A stretch of 20,370 bases of DNA. It comes from Gammaproteobacteria bacterium. Lineage in GTDB: Bacteria; Pseudomonadota; Gammaproteobacteria; S012-40. How positions within the stretch are numbered: the stretch's first letter is position 1; each line of letters opens with the position of its first letter. This document shows positions 8,643-15,805 of the stretch, piece by piece. The notes beneath the pieces are model-generated. The model searched no databases, had not been told where the DNA came from, and saw only the letters and a program-made list of their open reading frames with translations. Where the stretch lies: NCBI GenBank assembly GCA_015491615.1, contig WFVN01000012.1, forward strand, positions 1 to 20,370, in the 5' to 3' direction. The position numbers and the translations under genes are program-made.

Positions 8643-10187
8643 TCAGGGGACCGGGTAGGGTTCGCCCCAGCCGCCGCCGCCCGGGGTCTCGATGGTGAGG
8701 CGGTCGCCCGCGCGCGCTTGGAAACGGGCCTTGCCGGGCAGGGGGTCGCCGTTGAGGAGGTCTTGCCCCGGCTTGCCCGCCTCGCCTCCCTTCAGGCCCC
8801 AGGGGCCGCGCCGGCGGCGCTCGCCGATGAGGGTCACCTGGGCGGGGGCGAGGAACTGATACTCGCGCACCAGGCCGTCGCCGCCCCGGTGGCGGCCGAG
8901 GCCGCCCGAACCGCGGCGGATCTGGTAGCGGAGCACGCGCAGAGGATAGTGCAGTTCCAGGGATTCGATGGGGGTGTTGAGGGTGTTGGTCATATGGCAG
9001 TGGATGGCGCTCGCCCCGTGCCCCTGCGGGCCGGCGCCGGTGCCGCCGCCGAGGGTCTCGTAGTAGCTCCAGCGTCCTCCTTCGCCGCCGCCCATGGCGA
9101 CGTTGTTCATGGTCCCCTGGGAGGCGGCGGGGATGGCCTCGGGCAAGGCCGGTGCCAGGGCCCCCAGGAGAGCATCGACGATGCGCTGGCTGGTCTCCAC
9201 GTTGCCGGCGCCGCAGGCGGCCGGGCGGCGGGCGTTCACCAGACAGCCCTCGGGGGCGCGCAGCTCGATGGGGGCGAAGGCCCCGTGGCAGGCGGGGGTC
9301 TGTTCGGGCATCAGGCAGCGGAAGACGTAGAACACCGCCGCCGCGGTCACCGCCAGGGGACAGTTGAGGTTACCCTCCACCTGGTCGGCAGTGCCGGCGA
9401 AGTCCACCACGGCGCGGCCGTCGTGGATGTCCACGGTAACGGTGATGGGGATGTCGGTGTGGCCGAAGCCGTCGTCGTCGAGGTGGTCGGTGAAGGCGTA
9501 GCGGCCCTCGGGGAGGCGGGCGATGGCCGCCGAGGCCAAGCGCCGGGCATAGGCGTCGAGGTCCCCCAGGCCCTCCAGGTAGCGGGCCGCGCCCAGGGCC
9601 TCCACCAGCTCCGCCAGGCGCGCCGCCCCCACCCGGTTGGCGGCCATCTGCGCCTGGAAGTCGCCGGCCGCCAGGTCCGGATCGCCCAGGTCGGCGAGGA
9701 TCTCCCGCCACATGCCCTCGTCCAGCACGCCGCCGCGCACCAGTTTGCCGGGCGGGATGATCACCCCTTCCTCGTCCAGGTGCCGGGCCAGGGGCATGGA
9801 ACCGGGGACGCGCGCGCCGATGTCGGCGTGGTGGGCGCGGCTGGCGACGAAGCCCACCTTCGCCCCGCCCACGAACACCGGCGAGACGACGGTCACGTCC
9901 GGCAGGTGGGTGCCGCCCAGGTAGGGGTCGTTGAACACCAGCACGTCGCCCGGGTGCCAGTCGGTGCTCTCCACCACGGAGGCCATGGCCTGGGCCATGC
10001 TCCCCAGGTGCACGGGGATGTGGGCGGCCTGGGCGGCGAGGTGCCCGCCGGCGTCGAAGACGGCGCAGGAGTAGTCCAGGCGGTCCTTGATGTTGGGGGA
10101 GAAGGCGGCGCGGGCGAGCACCGCGCCCATCTCGTCGCACACGGCCGCCAGGCGGCGTTCGAAAATGGCCAGCTCCACCTTGTCCAT
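8643..10187 (-). CDS. Hydantoinase B/oxoprolinase family protein (HyuB-like)
   Basis: A 514-residue protein that matches the HyuB / 5-oxoprolinase beta family along its whole length. Typical blocks are the opening KVELAIFERRLAAVCDEMG, the FSPNIKDRLDYSCAVFD block, the NDPYLGGTHLPDVTVV block (near 86-101), HADIGARVPGSMP, the glycine-rich segment with GGGTGAGPQGHGASAIHCHMTN and the C-terminal RGPWGLKGGE plus ETPGGGGWGEP. HyuB proteins normally pair with the ATP-dependent HyuA subunit to open cyclic amides such as hydantoins or 5-oxoproline; no hyuA is adjacent here. The substrate is therefore unknown. The ATG at 10187 has no Shine-Dalgarno, and a -10-like TAAACT (10194-10199) lies so close that the transcript could be leaderless. 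It is followed by the amidotransferase gene with a two-base gap. Confidence 0.9.
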   Translation of the reverse strand: MDKVELAIFERRLAAVCDEMGAVLARAAFSPNIKDRLDYSCAVFDAGGHLAAQAAHIPVHLGSMAQAMASVVESTDWHPGDVLVFNDPYLGGTHLPDVTVVSPVFVGGAKVGFVASRAHHADIGARVPGSMPLARHLDEEGVIIPPGKLVRGGVLDEGMWREILADLGDPDLAAGDFQAQMAANRVGAARLAELVEALGAARYLEGLGDLDAYARRLASAAIARLPEGRYAFTDHLDDDGFGHTDIPITVTVDIHDGRAVVDFAGTADQVEGNLNCPLAVTAAAVFYVFRCLMPEQTPACHGAFAPIELRAPEGCLVNARRPAACGAGNVETSQRIVDALLGALAPALPEAIPAASQGTMNNVAMGGGEGGRWSYYETLGGGTGAGPQGHGASAIHCHMTNTLNTPIESLELHYPLRVLRYQIRRGSGGLGRHRGGDGLVREYQFLAPAQVTLIGERRRRGPWGLKGGEAGKPGQDLLNGDPLPGKARFQARAGDRLTIETPGGGGWGEPYPVP

Positions 10188-10217
10188 GGCGGCAGTTTAG
10201 CAAATGGCGGCACCGCG

Positions 10218-10246
10218 TTGCGTCGCCCCGGGGGATAAATTAGACT
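10218..10246 (+). promoter_or_regulatory. Candidate sigma70 promoter of sodB
   Basis: TTGCGT at 10218-10223 and TAGACT at 10241-10246 are separated by 17 bases, with four of six matches to each consensus hexamer. The predicted start lies about 55 bases before the sodB ATG. The region is shared with the divergent hyuB-like gene. I could not pick a reliable Fur or other operator. Confidence 0.45.
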
Positions 10247-10306
10247 CGCTCCACCCAATTCCCGAGTGGTTCACCCGATCATTCCGGACCAAAAAGGAGA
10301 ACGAAC

Positions 10307-10888
10307 ATGGAACACAAGCTGCCCGAACTGCCCTACGCCATGGACGCCTTGGAGCCCTACATCTCCAAGGAGACCCTGGAGTTCCACTACGGCAAACACC
10401 ACGCCACCTACGTGACCAACCTCAACAACCTCATCAAGGGCACCGAGTTCGAGGACATGCCCCTGGAGGAGATCGTCAAGAAGTCCTCCGGCGGCATCTT
10501 CAACAACGCCGCCCAGGTGTGGAACCACACCTTCTATTGGAACGGCTTCAAGCCCAACGGCGGCGGCGAGCCCGCGGGCGCCCTGGCGGACGCCATCAAC
10601 AGCGCCTTCGGCTCCTTCGCCGCCTTCAAGGAGAAGTTCACCCAGTCCGCGGCCACCAACTTCGGCTGCGGCTGGACCTGGCTGGTGAAGAACGCCGACG
10701 GCGGCCTGGAGATCGTCAACACCACCGGCGCCGGCAACCCCATGACCGAGGGCAAGACCCCGCTGCTGACCGTGGACGTGTGGGAGCACGCCTACTACAT
10801 CGACTACCGCAACGCCCGTCCCAAGTACCTGGAGGCTTACTGGAATCTGGTCAACTGGGACTTCGTGGCCGGCAACTTCGGCACCTGA
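10307..10888 (+). CDS. sodB: Superoxide dismutase, iron type
   Basis: A 193-residue Fe/Mn-family superoxide dismutase that converts superoxide to oxygen and hydrogen peroxide in the cytoplasm. All four metal ligands are in place: His27 (LEFHYGKHH), His74 (VWNHTFYW), Asp157 and His161 (LTVDVWEHAYY). Gln70 in NNAAQVWNH occupies the position of the active-site glutamine of iron enzymes; manganese enzymes carry it in the C-terminal half, where this protein has GAGNP. The length equals that of E. coli SodB. AAGGAG seven bases before the ATG is a strong ribosome-binding site. It stands alone between the divergent hyuB-like gene and a strong terminator-like hairpin. Iron is inferred from these residues; cambialistic metal use cannot be excluded. 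Confidence 0.97.
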   Translation: MEHKLPELPYAMDALEPYISKETLEFHYGKHHATYVTNLNNLIKGTEFEDMPLEEIVKKSSGGIFNNAAQVWNHTFYWNGFKPNGGGEPAGALADAINSAFGSFAAFKEKFTQSAATNFGCGWTWLVKNADGGLEIVNTTGAGNPMTEGKTPLLTVDVWEHAYYIDYRNARPKYLEAYWNLVNWDFVAGNFGT

Positions 10889-10906
10889 GGCCGGGTCCGG
10901 GCGGGT

Positions 10907-10935
10907 TTGCCCCCGCCCCGGAACTGCAATAGAAT
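10907..10935 (+). promoter_or_regulatory. Candidate promoter for argD
   Basis: TTGCCC (10907-10912, four of six matches) and TAGAAT (10930-10935, five of six) are 17 bases apart. They lie between the sodB stop and the hairpin at 10942-10978. The predicted start falls at about 10942, where that hairpin begins. The -35 overlaps the loop of a GC-rich imperfect hairpin (10897-10921). The promoter is plausible but unproven. Confidence 0.35.
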
Positions 10936-10941
10936 CCGACG

Positions 10942-10978
10942 AACGGCGGTTCCCGCAACGGAACTGCCGTTTTGTTTT
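10942..10978 (+). terminator. Rho-independent terminator after sodB (possible argD attenuator)
   Basis: Arms AACGGCGGTTCC (10942-10953) and GGAACTGCCGTT (10960-10971) form a 12-pair stem with one G-U pair and a six-base loop. The second arm runs into TTTTGTTTT (10970-10978). This is a textbook intrinsic terminator for sodB transcripts. It ends 19 bases before the argD ATG and follows a candidate argD promoter. Confidence 0.85.
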
Positions 10979-10997
10979 GCGCCAGGAAGCAAGACCA

Positions 10998-12173
10998 ATG
11001 AGCATCGAACACCTCATGCCCACCTACGCCCGCCTGCCGGTGGCCTTCGTCCGCGGCGAGGGGGTATGGCTGGAGGACGCCCAGGGCAAGCGCTACCTCG
11101 ACGCCCTCTCCGGCATCGGCGTGTGCAACCTGGGCCACGCCCACCCCAAGGTGGCCGAGGCCCTGTGCGAACAGGCCCGCACCCTAGTCCACACTTCCAA
11201 TCTCTACCGCATCCCCTTGCAAGAAGAGCTGGCCGAGCGATTGTGCGACCTCTCCGGCATGCAGCGGGTGTTCTTCGCCAATTCCGGCGCCGAGGCCAAC
11301 GAGGCGGCCATCAAGCTGGCGCGCCGCTTCGGCCACGAACGGGGGGTGGAGGACCCGGCCATCATCGTCTGCGAGGGCAGCTTCCACGGGCGCACCCTGG
11401 CGACCCTCACCGCCACCGCCAACCGCAAGGCCCAGGCCGGTTTCGAGCCCCTGGTGCACGGTTTCCTGCGCGTACCCTTCGGCGATCTGGAGGCCTTGGA
11501 GCGGGCGGCGGAGAACCACCCCGGGGTGGTGGCGGTGCTGGTAGAACCCATCCAGGGGGAAGGGGGCGTGCGCATCCCGCCCGCCGGCTACCTGGACGGC
11601 CTGCGCGAGCTGTGCAACCGCCACGGCTGGCTGCTCATGCTCGACGAGGTGCAGACCGGCATGGGTCGCACCGGCCAGTGGTTCGCCTACCAGCACGAGG
11701 CGCTCCTGCCGGACGTGGTCACCCTCGCCAAGGCCCTGGGCAACGGGGTACCCATCGGCGCCTGCCTGGCGCGCGGCCCCGCCGCCGAGGTCCTCGGCCC
11801 GGGCAGCCACGGCTCCACCTTCGGCGGCAACCCCCTGGCCTGCCGCGCCGCCCTGGCCACCCTCGAGGTGATGGACCAGGAGGCCCTGCCCGAGCGCGCC
11901 GCCGCCCAGGGGGCACGCCTGCGCGAGCGACTGTGCGACCAGCTCGCCGACCTGCCCGGGGTGGTGGAGATCCGCGGCCGCGGTCTGATGGTGGGCATCG
12001 AGCTGGACCGCCCCTGCGCCGCCCTGGTGGGCGAGGCCCTGGAGGCCGGGCTGCTGATCAACGTCACCGCCGAGCGGGTGCTGCGCCTGCTGCCGCCCCT
12101 CGTCATCGGCGACGCGGAGACCGACCGTCTGGCCGATGGCGTCGCCGAACTGATCCGTCGATTCCTCCCTTGA
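10998..12173 (+). CDS. argD: Acetylornithine aminotransferase
   Basis: A 391-residue class III, PLP-dependent aminotransferase. The predicted Schiff-base lysine is K245 in TLAKALGNGVPIG, and the cofactor-contacting aspartate is D216 in MLDEVQTGMGRTG. The phosphate-binding SGAEANE is at 96-102, and GSTFGGNPLACRAA lies near 272-285. It transfers the amino group from glutamate to N-acetylglutamate semialdehyde in arginine synthesis, and related enzymes also act in lysine synthesis. I chose the ATG at 10998 (preceded by AGGAAG) over a TTG at 10977 in the same frame, because that TTG lies in the terminator tail. argF follows after 10 bases, so the two form an operon and the arginine role is well supported. 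Other omega-aminotransferases of this class are less likely given that context. Confidence 0.94.
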   Translation: MSIEHLMPTYARLPVAFVRGEGVWLEDAQGKRYLDALSGIGVCNLGHAHPKVAEALCEQARTLVHTSNLYRIPLQEELAERLCDLSGMQRVFFANSGAEANEAAIKLARRFGHERGVEDPAIIVCEGSFHGRTLATLTATANRKAQAGFEPLVHGFLRVPFGDLEALERAAENHPGVVAVLVEPIQGEGGVRIPPAGYLDGLRELCNRHGWLLMLDEVQTGMGRTGQWFAYQHEALLPDVVTLAKALGNGVPIGACLARGPAAEVLGPGSHGSTFGGNPLACRAALATLEVMDQEALPERAAAQGARLRERLCDQLADLPGVVEIRGRGLMVGIELDRPCAALVGEALEAGLLINVTAERVLRLLPPLVIGDAETDRLADGVAELIRRFLP

Positions 12174-12183
12174 GCAACCACCC

Positions 12184-13110
12184 ATGACCGTACGCCACTT
12201 CCTCACCCTGCTGGACCTCTCCGCCGACGAGCTGGAGGCCCTCATCCGCCGGGCCATCGAGCTGAAACGCCTGCTGCGCGCCGGCCACCGCTACGAGCCC
12301 ATGAAGAACAAGACCCTGGGCATGGTCTTCGAGAAGTCCTCCACCCGCACCCGGGTCTCCTTCGAGACCGCCATGACCCACTTCGGCGGTCACGCCATCT
12401 TCCTCTCCCCGCGCGACACGCAGCTGGGGCGCGGCGAACCCATCGAGGACTCCGCGCGCGTACTCTCGCGCATGGTGGACATGATCATGGTGCGCACCTT
12501 CGAACACGAGAAGCTGGAGCTGTTCGCCGCCTACTCCCAGGTGCCGGTCATCAATGCCCTCACCGACCGCTTCCACCCCTGCCAGCTCCTCGCCGACGTG
12601 CAGACCTACGTCGAGCACCGCGGCCCCATCCGCGGCCGCACCGTGGCCTGGATCGGCGACGGCAACAACATGTGCCACTCCTACATCAACGCCGCGCGCC
12701 AGTTCGGCTTCACCCTGCGCATCGCCTGCCCCGAGGGCTTCGAGCCGGAGGCGCGGATCGTCGAGGCGGCGCGCGCCGCAGGGGCCGAGATCCAGCTCCT
12801 GCGCGACCCGCTGGCGGCCGCCGAGGAGGCCGACCTGGTGGTCACCGACGTGTGGGCGAGCATGGGCCAGGAGGACGAACAACGGCAGCGCCAGGCCGCC
12901 TTCGCCCCCTACCAGGTCGATGCGCGGGTGATGGCTGCGGCCAAGGAAGACGCCCTGTTCATGCACTGCCTGCCCGCCCACCGGGGCGAGGAGGTCGCCG
13001 CCGAGGTCATCGACGGTCCCCAGAGCGTGGTGTGGGACGAGGCGGAAAATCGCCTGCACGCCCAGAAGGCCCTCATCGAACACCTGGCGGGGGTTCGACC
13101 CAAGGCGTAG
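12184..13110 (+). CDS. argF: Ornithine carbamoyltransferase
   Basis: A 308-residue anabolic ornithine carbamoyltransferase that makes citrulline from ornithine and carbamoyl phosphate. The carbamoyl-phosphate loop SSTRTR is at 52-57, HPCQ at 131-134, the ornithine-binding DVWASMGQE at 222-230 and HCLPAHRGEEV from 261. The length is typical of the short ArgF type in proteobacteria. It starts 10 bases after argD. The next arginine genes (argG, argH) are not in the window. An in-frame kinase gene follows after 59 bases. A -10-like TACAAT (13132-13137) just after the stop suggests that kinase may have its own promoter, though I see no -35. Confidence 0.97.
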   Translation: MTVRHFLTLLDLSADELEALIRRAIELKRLLRAGHRYEPMKNKTLGMVFEKSSTRTRVSFETAMTHFGGHAIFLSPRDTQLGRGEPIEDSARVLSRMVDMIMVRTFEHEKLELFAAYSQVPVINALTDRFHPCQLLADVQTYVEHRGPIRGRTVAWIGDGNNMCHSYINAARQFGFTLRIACPEGFEPEARIVEAARAAGAEIQLLRDPLAAAEEADLVVTDVWASMGQEDEQRQRQAAFAPYQVDARVMAAAKEDALFMHCLPAHRGEEVAAEVIDGPQSVVWDEAENRLHAQKALIEHLAGVRPKA

Positions 13111-13169
13111 CGCCACCCCTCGCTTCAGCCCTACAATGCGCGGATGAGTTTCACTCCTCCCGACCCGGC

Positions 13170-15170
13170 ATGAACGCCATCCCCCTGCCCCTGTTGCTCA
13201 TCGCCCTGGCGGTGGCGGGAGTCTATTTATTCCTCGTCGCCCTCTCCATCAAGCGCACCGAGCTGGACCGGCGCAACTGGCTCTATCCGGCCTGGCTCAC
13301 CACCCTGGCCCTGTCCAGCATCACCTTCGACCCACGCATCCAGCCGTGGATCGACATCCCCGAGACCTTGTTCCTGGTGTTGCTCCTCTACCACGTCGGG
13401 CGCGTGCAGCAAGAGCAGAACGACCGCGACCTGGCCCTCACCACCATCGGCTACGTCCTTACCTACCTGGCCGCGGCCACCCACGAGGGGCGTTTCGGGC
13501 CGGAGACCCTCCTCCCGGCTCTCAACCTCACCCTGGTCCTACACGCCACCATCCTCTACCTGCGCTCGCCCAAGGCGCACCGCTGGGCGATCCGCAACCT
13601 GGTATTGGCGGTCTATCTCATTGCCGGCTTTCAGGGTCTTGGACAACTGAGCGTTCTCCTCGACCGGCCCTTGCCCGATCTCCGTCCCTTACAGCCCTTG
13701 GCTCATTTGACCGCCCTACCCTTCGTCGTCCTTTTCGCCACCCGTACCCCCAGCCTGGGCATCAAGCTGCACATCTCCCGCCACGCCGGCCACCTGGCCA
13801 TGCTCCTCATCATCACCCTGGCGACGGTGCATGGCCTCTACCTGATGCACCACTACACCGGCCTTCTCTCCCGCCAGGTGTATCAGCCCGCCTGGACCTA
13901 CCTGGCCCTCGCCGTCCTGGTCCCCGTTCTCGGTCTGCTGGTGGTCAAGCGCAGCAACATCAAATCCTTCATCAACCAGCACTTCTACAATTTCAAATAC
14001 GACTACCGAGAATCCTGGCTGGGGGTGACCAAGAAACTCTCCACCGCCCTGGACGACGACGAGCGACTACGCCACACCACGGTGGACATCTACCGCGACG
14101 TGTTCGACTGCCCCGTCGGCGCCCTGTGGCTGCGGCACGGGAACGTCTATCGACTGGAGACCGCCAGCGGACTGCATTTCCCCGTCGAACAGGTCCCCGA
14201 CGACGACCCGGCGGTACGTTTCCTGGCCGACTGGCAATGGGTCATCGACCTGGACGAGCTGGAGCGCGGCGAGGACCTCTACCCCGGCCTCACCCCGCCC
14301 GAGTGGCTGACCCGCACCCGCCCGCGCCCGTGGCTGCTGCTACCCCTCTTGGTGAACGCCGAGCTGTTCGGTTTCGTGGTTCTCGGCCACTCCCGCTCGC
14401 GCCGCGCCATCGACTGGGAAGACATCGACCTGGCCAAGACCGTGGGCCGGCAAGTAGCCATCAGTCTTCTCCAGGCACAGATCGCCCGCGAACTGGCCGA
14501 GGCCAAGCAGTTCGGCGCCTACACCAAACTGGCCACCTACGTCATTCACGACCTCAAAAACATCATCTCCCAGCTCGATCTCATCAACCGCAACTACCAC
14601 CGCTACCGAGACAACCCCGACTTCCTGGACGACATGCACCAGACTCTCTCCCACACGGTAGAGAAGATGCGCGAGCTCCTCGCCCGCCTCAACGCCACCA
14701 CCCCGCCCACCGAACCCAAGCCACCCGAGCCCTTGGACGTGCGCGAGCTCATGGCCTCCCTGGAACACCGCTATCGAAAGACCGTGCGCCCCCACATCCA
14801 ACTGAGCTTCCACGCCCCCGAGACCGGCGCCGTGGTACGTGCCGAGCGCGGCAAGCTGTTGAACGTCCTCGGCAACATCGTCAACAACGCCATCGAGGCC
14901 ATCCCCGAGCGCGGCCACGTCACCGTGCGGGCGCACAGCGAGAACGGACGGGTGATCGTCACCGTCGAGGACGACGGCGTCGGCATGAGCGAAGAATTCA
15001 TCCGCACCCGCCTGTTCAAGCCCTTCGAGACCACCAAGGGCATCGAGGGCATGGGCATCGGCATGTACGAAGCGAAGGAATACGTGGAAAGCCTCGGCGG
15101 CCACATCCAGGCAAAGAGCCGCGAAGGGGAAGGCACCAGCATCACCGTGACCCTGCCACAGGCGTCGTGA
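13170..15170 (+). CDS. prsK: Membrane histidine kinase of the PrsK family (XrtA/PEP-CTERM-associated type)
   Basis: A 666-residue sensor kinase. Residues 1-260 hold about eight or nine hydrophobic segments forming a membrane sensor. The PrsK-like hallmark NQHFYNFKYDYRESWL follows at 269-284, then a GAF-like domain (about 290-435). The phosphoacceptor is His460 in VIHDLKNIISQL, and the ATPase domain has the N box NIVNNAIEA (569-577), DDGVGM (601-606), the F box FKPFETTK (616-623) and GMGIGM (627-632). In the described family, PrsK pairs with the regulator PrsR and is linked to exosortase and exopolysaccharide loci; neither lies nearby. The longer reading frame running back into argF is not used: ATG 13170 starts the hydrophobic N-terminus, although it lacks a clear Shine-Dalgarno. 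The kinase assignment is firm and the subfamily is likely. Confidence 0.85.
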   Translation: MNAIPLPLLLIALAVAGVYLFLVALSIKRTELDRRNWLYPAWLTTLALSSITFDPRIQPWIDIPETLFLVLLLYHVGRVQQEQNDRDLALTTIGYVLTYLAAATHEGRFGPETLLPALNLTLVLHATILYLRSPKAHRWAIRNLVLAVYLIAGFQGLGQLSVLLDRPLPDLRPLQPLAHLTALPFVVLFATRTPSLGIKLHISRHAGHLAMLLIITLATVHGLYLMHHYTGLLSRQVYQPAWTYLALAVLVPVLGLLVVKRSNIKSFINQHFYNFKYDYRESWLGVTKKLSTALDDDERLRHTTVDIYRDVFDCPVGALWLRHGNVYRLETASGLHFPVEQVPDDDPAVRFLADWQWVIDLDELERGEDLYPGLTPPEWLTRTRPRPWLLLPLLVNAELFGFVVLGHSRSRRAIDWEDIDLAKTVGRQVAISLLQAQIARELAEAKQFGAYTKLATYVIHDLKNIISQLDLINRNYHRYRDNPDFLDDMHQTLSHTVEKMRELLARLNATTPPTEPKPPEPLDVRELMASLEHRYRKTVRPHIQLSFHAPETGAVVRAERGKLLNVLGNIVNNAIEAIPERGHVTVRAHSENGRVIVTVEDDGVGMSEEFIRTRLFKPFETTKGIEGMGIGMYEAKEYVESLGGHIQAKSREGEGTSITVTLPQAS

Positions 15171-15184
15171 GACTCGATGGGCAC

Positions 15185-15226
15185 CAGCCGCTCACACCAC
15201 CTTGTGGAGGCGGTGTGCGCCGGCTG
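15185..15226. other. Imperfect inverted repeat at the prsK/btuM convergent junction
   Basis: CAGCCG (15185-15190) pairs with CGGCTG (15221-15226), CACACC (15193-15198) with GGTGTG (15212-15217) and CC with GG (15200-15201, 15209-15210), leaving a seven-base loop and small internal mismatches. It covers the last btuM codons and the gap to prsK. It could end transcripts from both sides, but neither strand shows a T tract. Confidence 0.4.
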
Positions 15227-15791
15227 CGAGACCTAGCAGCGCGTGAATCGCGGCGGCGATCCCCACGTAGAACGCCATCGATCCCAGGGAAGCAGGGAAG
15301 TATCTCTCCAGACGCGCGCCGAATTCGGCCAGGGTCGGCTCGTCGAAACGGCCGGAGAAGAAGTAGAACCCCCCGCTGGAGAACAGCTCCGAGACCAGGG
15401 CGCCGACAAACACGGCGCCAAGGAGCGGCAGCAAGGTACGCCATTGGAAACGGTGGCGGCGCGCATACCAACGCCCGGCGAGCCACAGGGCGCCGTAGGC
15501 CGGCAGGAGGAAGAAGTAGGCGGGGGTTAGGCAGAAGGCCCGACCACCACCGATGACCTCCGCCAGGCTCGCGCCGTCTCGCAGATAGGGCAGGAAATCC
15601 AACCCCCAGACGAGGGCCAGCAGGGCCGGCAGGACCCACGCCGGTCGCAGATACACGCCGGCGAGGAAGAACACCGCCCAGGAGGCGTCGGGCAGGTGCC
15701 AGGCGGTGGCGAAGTGCTGGCCGCGGGTGGCGGCGAGGAACAGCACCAGCACGGCGCCGATGAGGGCTTGGTTACGGGTCGAGAGGGTCAT
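15192..15791 (-). CDS. btuM: BtuM-like cobalamin transporter, ECF S-component fold
   Basis: A 199-residue, highly hydrophobic protein with five or six predicted membrane segments (near 8-24, 36-62, 84-107, 118-140 and 165-192). Size, topology and position directly after btuB under a cobalamin riboswitch match BtuM, a small inner-membrane family related to S-components of ECF transporters. Cys87 in GGRAFCLTPAYFF is its only cysteine. The characterised Thiobacillus denitrificans BtuM uses a conserved cysteine as the cobalt ligand in transport and decyanation, so Cys87 is the likely equivalent. His26 and Asp65 are other candidate site residues. AAGGAGG lies five bases before the ATG, and only 14 bases separate it from btuB. 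No ECF ATPase or EcfT gene is present. The call rests on context and motif memory, not an alignment. Confidence 0.75.
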   Translation of the reverse strand: MTLSTRNQALIGAVLVLFLAATRGQHFATAWHLPDASWAVFFLAGVYLRPAWVLPALLALVWGLDFLPYLRDGASLAEVIGGGRAFCLTPAYFFLLPAYGALWLAGRWYARRHRFQWRTLLPLLGAVFVGALVSELFSSGGFYFFSGRFDEPTLAEFGARLERYFPASLGSMAFYVGIAAAIHALLGLAAGAHRLHKVV

Positions 15792-15805
15792 AGCGGCCTC
15801 CTTGG

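Noticed and set aside
6874..10238. Two long plus-strand frames opposite the amidotransferase and hydantoinase genes.
   Set aside because: Low-complexity Gly/Val/His composition, no recognisable family, and complete overlap with well-supported genes on the minus strand.
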